Positions 1 to 5,383 of a DNA stretch of 5,383 bases are shown here, one piece after another. The notes beneath the pieces are model-generated. The model was not told where the DNA came from. It worked only from the letters and a program-made list of their open reading frames with translations, and made no database searches. The stretch is from positions 1 through 5,383 of the forward strand of contig PAWK01000037.1 in the NCBI GenBank assembly GCA_002714195.1, in the 5' to 3' direction. The DNA comes from Gammaproteobacteria bacterium. Lineage in GTDB: Bacteria; Pseudomonadota; Gammaproteobacteria; Pseudomonadales; Pseudohongiellaceae. The translations under genes and the position numbers were made by a program. Numbering within the stretch: position 1 is the first letter of the stretch; every line of letters begins with the position of its first letter.

Positions 1-1766
1 TTATTTCTAGCACCTGAAAATCCAGAGTTAAGATCTCTTACATGCAAAAGTTTTTCTTCTTTTGCTGCGCGCACTAAATCCAATCCCTGACTTCGCCCCC
101 AGTAAGGTCTGCCCTCTCGCTCTTCCCAGACTGAAATACCTTCCGATAACCAACGCGGCATCCGATTATTAGTCATTTGCAAGGTAATCACATGCATAAA
201 CTCATGCCAAACGATCTCTTGCCAATTAGCAGCTAATGTATCCGGAGAAATTAGCGTTATGACCTTCCCGAAACAAATACCGACTAACGGACCAATATCC
301 GGCAATCCGACGGAGCGCACTGCAAAGTCTGCCGTGTTCTCAAAAACCTCTATGAGAACTGGGCCTTCCGGCTCAAAACCGTACTTAGCAGTTAGCGTAT
401 TCCAACCCTCTTCCAATAAAGGTTCTAGGTAGGGCCACAATATGTCTGCGTCATTACTACTCATATACACTTTGAAATGTTCACTTTCGAGCGTTGAATA
501 GGTTTCAAGTGTGTCGAAAACCTTGAGCATATTTGAGGTCATCACATTAAAGGGATCATTTTCAAAACCGATCTCTAAATTGGCCTTGCCCTCCTCTTCC
601 TCTCCGAGTCGAATTAGATTACTACCTAACAGGGTATATCCTTGCCAGTATTCTGGGTCAGAAGCTATGGCGGCTCTGGCAAATTCAACAGCCTCAGAAA
701 AAAGATAGTTGTTTCCAAACGTATCCGCGATATCTCCCAAAAATTTTGGATTGTCCGGGCTGAATGAATCAACTCTAACTTTAAGTTGCTCATATTCTTC
801 TTGGCGCTGATTCAGGGCTGCTTGAGCGGCTAAAATACTCAGGCTTTTGAGGGATTGTGGATTTAGGTTGAGCGCTCGATCAAAATATTCTTGGGCCTCT
901 TCTTCTCGATTGTTGATTAGTAACAATTGTCCATAAGTCTCGAGGGCCAATACAGAATTGGGGTTTATCGCAAGTGCTCGAGTTAAAGAACGCTCATCTC
1001 CACCAATTTTTGCCATTCCAACTAGCGCTGGCACGTGCCGGCTATTGATATCTAAGACTTCTTGATAGGAGCGTTGAGCATCATTAGCATTATATTTTTC
1101 AAGAAACAAATCACCCCAAAGGACTTGTGCTTCTAAATTATTAGGGTTTGCGCGAGTAGCCTCACTGAATAGACTATTGGCATCATGGAAGTTATCCAAT
1201 AACCAACTAGCAAGCGCTACCATGGCAACATCTTCCGAAGCGAAAACCAAGCCATTGTTGTAGCGTTGAACCGCTAGATTCAGAACTTCCTCTGCTTCAC
1301 TTTTTCTTCCTAGAAATTTTAAAAGGCTTCCGTGTTGAACAAGTGTTCTGACAGGAGGCTCTAGTTGACCATCTACAACGGCGGATAGAATCGCGAGCGC
1401 TTCTTCGGATTTTCCAATAGAGCGTTTTACCTCAGCCAATTGCGTACTCAACAGAGGAAAACTTACATAATCCTCGTCTTCAATCTCCTGTTCTACTAGG
1501 TTAGCAGCTTCGACGGAATTACCCATCATAAAGAGGGCTCGACTTGCACCAACTATCCCTTCATTGCGATCGAGCCCATCAGCCATCTGGAAGATGTCAG
1601 CCGCCGCCGCGTAGGAACCATTGAGCATGAGTTGTTCTCCTTCAAACAGAGGAGATTCACCGGGTCCTGACTGCAACTCTTGTGAGTAGACGGACGTACT
1701 TATAACCGGCCCAAGAACTAGACTGAACAATGCAAATTTTCTAAGGTTAACGCTGGGTTTATTCAT
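1..1766 (-). CDS. Exported TPR protein with HEXXH zinc-peptidase (peptidase MA-like, gluzincin) domain, 3' end cut by window edge
   Basis: The reading frame is open from the ATG at 1764-1766 to the left edge, giving 588 codons and no stop, so the C-terminus is missing. Residues 1-28 look like a signal peptide: basic start (R9, K10), hydrophobic core to about residue 22, and a V-Y-S cleavage site before Q29. Residues about 35-400 are helical repeats with TPR character, clearest around 207-253 and 269-302, where the A-x-x-x-F-x-x-A-L-x-x-x-P pattern shows. From about residue 428 (E-H-F-K-V-Y) a peptidase MA-type domain begins. It holds HEFMH at 521-525 and the downstream W-L-S-E-G with E542, the spacing expected for the third zinc ligand of gluzincins. 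All the expected catalytic residues are therefore present, and a periplasmic metallopeptidase is likely; the substrate is unknown. The start has a modest GGA site and overlaps the upstream gene by 8 bases, implying coupled translation. The domain call is firm; the biological role is not. Confidence 0.9.
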   Translation of the reverse strand, partial: MNKPSVNLRKFALFSLVLGPVISTSVYSQELQSGPGESPLFEGEQLMLNGSYAAAADIFQMADGLDRNEGIVGASRALFMMGNSVEAANLVEQEIEDEDYVSFPLLSTQLAEVKRSIGKSEEALAILSAVVDGQLEPPVRTLVQHGSLLKFLGRKSEAEEVLNLAVQRYNNGLVFASEDVAMVALASWLLDNFHDANSLFSEATRANPNNLEAQVLWGDLFLEKYNANDAQRSYQEVLDINSRHVPALVGMAKIGGDERSLTRALAINPNSVLALETYGQLLLINNREEEAQEYFDRALNLNPQSLKSLSILAAQAALNQRQEEYEQLKVRVDSFSPDNPKFLGDIADTFGNNYLFSEAVEFARAAIASDPEYWQGYTLLGSNLIRLGEEEEGKANLEIGFENDPFNVMTSNMLKVFDTLETYSTLESEHFKVYMSSNDADILWPYLEPLLEEGWNTLTAKYGFEPEGPVLIEVFENTADFAVRSVGLPDIGPLVGICFGKVITLISPDTLAANWQEIVWHEFMHVITLQMTNNRMPRWLSEGISVWEEREGRPYWGRSQGLDLVRAAKEEKLLHVRDLNSGFSGARN

Positions 1767-2907
1767 TTGTTTGTCCATTAGTCAAATTTGTCTCAAACTG
1801 ATCATTACTATCGCGGATTACTTTCTCAAATTGCCCAGTAGCAATCGCAAGTTCGACCAGTAGCGATTCCATTTCTTGCCAATAATCAGGCTCCAAGAAG
1901 TCTTGTTTACGTCCGCGTAAAATGAAAATATCTCGCTCCAACTCCTGCATGTGAAATTTTAATTCCCTTGCTTGCGAATTAAGTCCTGAAACCTCGTCTA
2001 CCGCAGAGTCAATATAAGCTATCTCTGCAAGCCTGCCGTCAGCAGTATCGACGACTGGATTAAGCGAAAATAAAGCATCTCCATTATCGTCTAGTCCAGC
2101 ATGCTCTGAAGCTAACCTACCTTGTTCTTCATACCACGCTTCCACGTTACTTTTCGCATACTCAAATGCCTCCAACATGGAAACCCGATTATTTTTATCC
2201 CTATCCCCATTCCGATTATCTAGCGCCTCAATAAAGTATCTGGAAAAGATCGGGTCATATCGTTCCGATGGTGATCTAGTAGAAGAAATAATAACCCTAC
2301 CCTCTCCCGATAGAGAAGTCGAAAATCCATAACTTGCACTTGTGGTATTTACAATAACGATATCCTGGTCGTTAAATAGATCTAACATCCCCGCGAACTC
2401 GGAACCAGTAATGTCTGGTCCCACTATATTAAACTTTGCTTCCTCCTCAGCACCTGACCCATGCCCGATCAAATAAATAGTGATTTGGTCGCCAGTATTT
2501 GCTCTAGAAGCAAGCGCCGAAAGTTCTTCCTCGATTCCTTCTCGATCGCAAGCACCATCAATGCGCTCGCCCCCAAGCGACTCAGTCTTACCTTTATCAT
2601 AGAGTAAGGTAATAGAGTCTGACGTATAGCCATAGTCTCTCGCTAAAATATCGTGAAGCGAAAAAGCCCACTGTCTGAATCGAGTTTGATTTACCTCACC
2701 AACAGTTGGACCCACCATGATCACCGCATATTTCCCAGTATCTGGACTATCAAGAAAATACTCAGTGGCTTCATCCAAGACCGGTGTTTGCGCGTTAACA
2801 ATAGTTATAAAAATAAGTGAGGTCAAAACTAGCACCAACTTATTTGACGCTACACCGGACAATCTTGCTGGCACAAATCCTTCTATTTCTTTCTTTAATC
2901 TATGCAT
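1759..2907 (-). CDS. Exported caspase/legumain-fold (clan CD, C13-like) protein lacking the catalytic cysteine
   Basis: This encodes 382 residues. The ATG at 2905-2907 was chosen because it forms a TAATG overlap with the vWA gene, has AAAGGA 8 bases upstream, and directly precedes a signal peptide; the frame stays open 24 codons further upstream, but that stretch has no export signal and lies within the vWA gene. Residues 1-39 are the signal (basic n-region, hydrophobic core about 24-36, V-N-A cleavage site). A caspase-like fold follows: beta strand Y-A-V-I-M-V-G near 60-66, then I-Y-L-I-G-H-G-S-G with the dyad-type H149, then the strand I-V-I-V at 183-186. At the nucleophile loop (187-192) the sequence is N-T-T-S-A-S instead of D/E-x-C-x-S-G. 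The only cysteine in the protein is C120, upstream of the histidine and in the wrong place. Residues 235-246 form a canonical EF-hand loop. The C-terminal 100 residues are mostly helical and acidic. It is probably a periplasmic binding or scaffold protein, or a protease with a non-standard Thr/Ser nucleophile. Confidence 0.87.
   Translation of the reverse strand: MHRLKKEIEGFVPARLSGVASNKLVLVLTSLIFITIVNAQTPVLDEATEYFLDSPDTGKYAVIMVGPTVGEVNQTRFRQWAFSLHDILARDYGYTSDSITLLYDKGKTESLGGERIDGACDREGIEEELSALASRANTGDQITIYLIGHGSGAEEEAKFNIVGPDITGSEFAGMLDLFNDQDIVIVNTTSASYGFSTSLSGEGRVIISSTRSPSERYDPIFSRYFIEALDNRNGDRDKNNRVSMLEAFEYAKSNVEAWYEEQGRLASEHAGLDDNGDALFSLNPVVDTADGRLAEIAYIDSAVDEVSGLNSQARELKFHMQELERDIFILRGRKQDFLEPDYWQEMESLLVELAIATGQFEKVIRDSNDQFETNLTNGQTNE
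1774..1776 (-). promoter_or_regulatory. Weak ribosome binding site (GGA) of the TPR/peptidase gene
   Basis: A minus-strand GGA sits 7 bases before the ATG at 1764-1766, within the last codons of the caspase-fold gene. The match is only three bases, so initiation probably depends largely on ribosomes finishing the upstream gene, which ends at 1759 after an 8-base overlap. Confidence 0.4.
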
Positions 2908-5213
2908 TAGGATAGTCCTTTCAATCTGCGTGAAGCCCAATCGACACTGAGTAGCGAAATCAGGAGCGCAAGTAGCCAAGGTTTATCCCAGAGATCAATC
3001 TGTACCTCTCTAGAATAAGCATTAGGAGTGAACTCAACACTTTCTGTCAATCCGTCCACTTCCGATAAGTTAAAATAGCTTCCACCACTCGCTCCGGCGA
3101 TTCGTCCCAACAAACCAGCGTCCATCCCGGCATCATTAAATTCTCGTAAAGATGGTGTCACGACAAATGCAGCTCGCTTCTCGGAACTTTCCACTTCTGC
3201 ATCTGCAGCGGCACTCGCAACATCTACGAGTAGGTTAAAGACCCCTTCCTCTTCAACTATAAAATTGGCCCGATAAACACCTTCTTCTTCAATATCCCAT
3301 TCCATAGGCATATCCGTAACTTCATCATCTGGCGTTGTAGTCTGCATCCATAATGTAGCATCATTATCTGGCTCATATTGATCGTTAAGCGCTACCACTG
3401 TCACATTAACTTCATCTCCCACGTTATAGAACTCACGATCAAATTCTATGTTTATTCTTTCAGGAGATGAAGAAGTTAACCAACGAAGTATCTGGCGCCA
3501 AAGTATTTCATGTGATTGATCATCAGAGGGCAGCATCATTTGCCACCTCCAAGTACTAGCTGTATTGACAGACATACTTCTTCCACTTCCATAGCGTTGT
3601 TGAGCTATGATCGGCAGTAATTGATTTTGGTACTGCAGCACGGGATGTTCCATTAGAACCGTTGCTCCTGGCTTGATTCTTCCGGTCACAAATACGCCTT
3701 GAAGCTCTGGCAATAGCCTCCATAAATCAGCATTCTCATTATCCTCTCCAGATAGACGCAAAATAGGCGAGAACTCTCCATTACCAGTCAACCTCGGATA
3801 GAAAAGTTCGCCCGTAGGGTGGTCGCCACGTCTTATACCGCCGCGCAAATGCCCAGGGAGAAAATTTTCTTCGATTAAAGTCAAAGGAAGAATGTCAGCA
3901 ACCGGTGTACCAATAAATTCTTCGTCAACCATGCCGCTCATCAAAAACCCGCCTCCACGTTCCGCAACAAAATCATCTATCATCTGTAGCTGATCAGTAT
4001 TGAAGAAATTTTCCTCGATATCACCCAAAATTATTGCCTCATATCGATAGAGTTCTTCTTTAGTCGATGGAAAACCTCTACTTAACTCAGTCGCAGAATC
4101 AATACCCTGACGATAATATTTCTCTGGTCCCGTCTGTAGATACGTTGCTAAACGGAGTGATTTATCACTTTGAATTGCTCGCCTTATAAATTTGTATTCA
4201 TTACGTGGATGCCCTTCAACATATAAGATATCAAGGGCCGCTTTCTCGCTATTATCAACAAGAAAGCTATAGTTATTATTCTGCTCAATGATTTCGCCAG
4301 GCTGGAATTCCACTTGCAAATCATAGACGATTAACTCGGGTCTTTCTGGACTAACTTCTAACTCATAACGACGCGTAGCTCCCGCAACTCCCAACGTTAC
4401 TATTTCAGAAGCAACAACCTCCTCGCCGTCCCTCACAGAAATTTCTATTTCCTGTCCTTCATACCCCTGATGGGCAATCCCTGCTTGAACCGTGAAAACT
4501 GAACCCTCTAGAACAGTCTTTGCGCTGCTAACATCAACAATTCCTATATCCTGAGGGATAAATTCCTGACCAACCCCAACCGTGAATATGGGGATTTGTC
4601 GAGCACCCAAACCTTGGGCTGTTACCAATGGGTCTGTATCGCTGCTATTGTCAGCACCGTCACTAAAAAGAACCAAACCACCTAACCTCAAACCGCTAAG
4701 CTGATCATCTACATAATTGAGCGCTTGATCAATTGATGAGGCCGTCCCACCTTCAATCAAATCACCGGCCCCTGCGATACGCTGGGTCTCCTTATCAAAT
4801 CGAAAAGTCCTGATCTGGAAAGATTCCGATAATTCTTCTATTAAACCTCCTTCAAACAATAAATCTTCAATCCCGGAAGCCCTTGTCTGCCCGCCATCTA
4901 AATCATCAATGGACATACTTTGAGAGTCATCGATTAATATACCCAGATAAGTCTCTTGTGGGGAAGTTTGTATTGTTGTGATCACTGGTCTGAGCAAGCA
5001 AAATAATATTAAGACGAGAACACTTCCCCGAGTAGCCACCAAAAACAATTTCCATGGTTGAGAAATAGGCCTCGTGGTCCTAAGGTAAGTTAGCCACACG
5101 GACAAAAATATTACAAAAACCAATACACCAAATAACCATGGACTAATACCGAGAGCAAAGCTAAAAGTGCCTTCTTCTAATGCATTAAAGATAGTAGGTT
5201 CTGTGTATTGCAT
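2907..5213 (-). CDS. Membrane-anchored vWA protein with glutamine amidotransferase-like domain
   Basis: This encodes 768 residues and starts at the ATG 2 bases after the preceding stop; the next methionine is M100, inside the vWA domain, so this start is well supported. Two membrane helices lie at about 23-44 and 58-78, joined by a short basic loop (R45, R48, K55). A third lies at about 744-760, followed by a basic tail (R762, R763, K765). By the positive-inside rule, residues about 80-743 face the periplasm. The vWA domain spans about 88-220, with a complete MIDAS motif D95-x-S97-x-S99, a G-G-T loop (T157) and F-S-D185-G-A-D. A beta-sandwich linker spans about 225-320. Next comes a class I amidotransferase-like fold from about 326 (Y-V-E-G-H-P-R-N-E-Y-K-F) to about 555, ending in the typical Q-R-Y-G-S-G-R. 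A second beta-sandwich occupies about 588-686. The only cysteine is C72, within a membrane helix, so the amidotransferase fold cannot be catalytic. The likely role is metal-dependent protein binding in an envelope complex with its operon partners. Confidence 0.9.
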   Translation of the reverse strand: MQYTEPTIFNALEEGTFSFALGISPWLFGVLVFVIFLSVWLTYLRTTRPISQPWKLFLVATRGSVLVLILFCLLRPVITTIQTSPQETYLGILIDDSQSMSIDDLDGGQTRASGIEDLLFEGGLIEELSESFQIRTFRFDKETQRIAGAGDLIEGGTASSIDQALNYVDDQLSGLRLGGLVLFSDGADNSSDTDPLVTAQGLGARQIPIFTVGVGQEFIPQDIGIVDVSSAKTVLEGSVFTVQAGIAHQGYEGQEIEISVRDGEEVVASEIVTLGVAGATRRYELEVSPERPELIVYDLQVEFQPGEIIEQNNNYSFLVDNSEKAALDILYVEGHPRNEYKFIRRAIQSDKSLRLATYLQTGPEKYYRQGIDSATELSRGFPSTKEELYRYEAIILGDIEENFFNTDQLQMIDDFVAERGGGFLMSGMVDEEFIGTPVADILPLTLIEENFLPGHLRGGIRRGDHPTGELFYPRLTGNGEFSPILRLSGEDNENADLWRLLPELQGVFVTGRIKPGATVLMEHPVLQYQNQLLPIIAQQRYGSGRSMSVNTASTWRWQMMLPSDDQSHEILWRQILRWLTSSSPERINIEFDREFYNVGDEVNVTVVALNDQYEPDNDATLWMQTTTPDDEVTDMPMEWDIEEEGVYRANFIVEEEGVFNLLVDVASAAADAEVESSEKRAAFVVTPSLREFNDAGMDAGLLGRIAGASGGSYFNLSEVDGLTESVEFTPNAYSREVQIDLWDKPWLLALLISLLSVDWASRRLKGLS
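2916..2921 (-). promoter_or_regulatory. Ribosome binding site (AAAGGA) of the caspase-fold gene
   Basis: On the minus strand AAAGGA lies 8 bases before the ATG at 2905-2907, inside the final codons of the vWA gene. It is the best Shine-Dalgarno match among the gene starts in the window. It decides the start of the caspase-fold gene over longer alternatives in the same frame, and suggests this gene can load its own ribosomes as well as receive coupled ones. Confidence 0.75.
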
Positions 5214-5215
5214 CT

Positions 5216-5383
5216 TTACTGAGTTGGGCTCTCAGACTCCTGATTCTCTGACAATACACGGTAGTACTCTTGAACCAGCTCGCGATATTCGTCGGGTATA
5301 TCTTCTTCAGTGACTGCGTACAGCTTTTTATTAATCGCATCGAGTTCAGCTTGTGCTCGCAAAGCTCCCTCAAGTTCAATAAT
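5216..5383 (-). CDS. C-terminal end of an unidentified protein, 5' part outside the window
   Basis: The last 55 codons of a gene entering from the right edge are open in the frame that ends with TAA at 5216-5218, 2 bases before the vWA start. The peptide is charged and helical: a coiled-coil-like stretch (E-L-E-G-A-L-R-A-Q-A-E-L), then I-P-D-E-Y-R-E-L-V-Q-E-Y-Y-R-V-L-S-E and a short polar tail ending P-T-Q. A closing motif of the form P-x-E-Y-R-x-L-V-x-x-Y-Y-x-x-L-S is, from family knowledge, common at the C-terminus of long coiled-coil envelope proteins encoded beside vWA genes, but 55 residues are too few to name the family. The tight spacing places it in the same operon. Another frame over 5185-5379 is also open, but it crosses into the vWA gene and gives an unconvincing peptide, so it was not chosen. 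Confidence 0.8.
   Translation of the reverse strand: MIELEGALRAQAELDAINKKLYAVTEEDIPDEYRELVQEYYRVLSENQESESPTQ

Noticed and set aside
511..708. Plus-strand open frame of 65 codons
   Set aside because: It lies antisense inside the TPR/peptidase gene, its peptide is low-complexity and Ser/Leu-rich with no recognisable domain, and the opposite strand reads as a convincing continuous TPR protein.
2548..2550. C120 of the caspase-fold protein as catalytic nucleophile
   Set aside because: It precedes H149 in sequence, in a helix-leading region between strands, whereas clan CD enzymes place the cysteine after the next strand beyond the histidine. No loop motif surrounds it.
2717..2950. Plus-strand open frame of 77 codons
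   Set aside because: It is antisense to the start of the caspase-fold gene and the end of the vWA gene; its peptide shows no domain, and the opposite strand has a clear gene junction with a ribosome site.
2908..2979. 24-codon N-terminal extension of the caspase-fold protein
   Set aside because: The extension lies within the vWA coding sequence and would bury the signal peptide. The ATG at 2905-2907 has a strong ribosome site and a TAATG junction.
5185..5379. Minus-strand open frame of 64 codons
   Set aside because: It overlaps the start of the vWA gene out of frame. The alternative frame ending at 5216 gives a helical, charged C-terminus and abuts the vWA start in typical operon fashion.
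1..5383. Promoter, terminator, tRNA, CRISPR or insertion element
   Set aside because: Coding sequence fills the window apart from 2 bases, and I saw no hairpin with a T-run, repeat array or terminal inverted repeats.

Overview
The window is a densely packed piece of one minus-strand operon. It encodes four proteins, read from right to left: the last 55 codons of an unidentified protein, a 768-residue membrane-anchored von Willebrand factor A (vWA) protein, a 382-residue exported caspase/legumain-fold protein, and the first 588 codons of an exported TPR protein that carries a gluzincin-type zinc peptidase domain. No intergenic gap is longer than 2 bases, and nothing on the plus strand looks like a gene. 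I see no RNA gene, mobile element, CRISPR array, promoter or terminator, so both ends of the transcript lie outside the window.

Layout: 5216-5383 is the 3' end of the upstream gene. 2907-5213 is the vWA gene, starting 2 bases after the preceding stop. 1759-2907 is the caspase-fold gene, whose ATG overlaps the vWA stop as TAATG and has a clear AAAGGA ribosome binding site. 1-1766 is the TPR/peptidase gene, which starts inside the last codons of the caspase-fold gene (8-base overlap) and runs off the left edge. These junctions point to translational coupling and fixed co-production.

The three main products all seem to work outside the cytoplasmic membrane. The vWA protein has two N-terminal membrane helices, one C-terminal helix and a large predicted periplasmic body. 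The other two have cleavable-type signal peptides. By family knowledge this resembles the envelope operons of vWA/BatA-type proteins that often sit near MoxR AAA+ ATPase and DUF58 genes. Neither of those is in this window, so the link is inference.

The most interesting feature is that the caspase-fold protein keeps the catalytic-type Gly-His-Gly motif but has Thr/Ser residues where the nucleophilic cysteine should be, followed by a textbook EF-hand loop. The vWA protein's amidotransferase-like region likewise lacks a cysteine. The module therefore pairs two apparently non-catalytic domains with one intact HEXXH metallopeptidase.

The organism is probably a Gram-negative bacterium of moderate GC content (roughly mid-40s percent by eye), perhaps an aquatic or marine proteobacterium or a member of the PVC group. 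The sequence alone does not settle the taxon.
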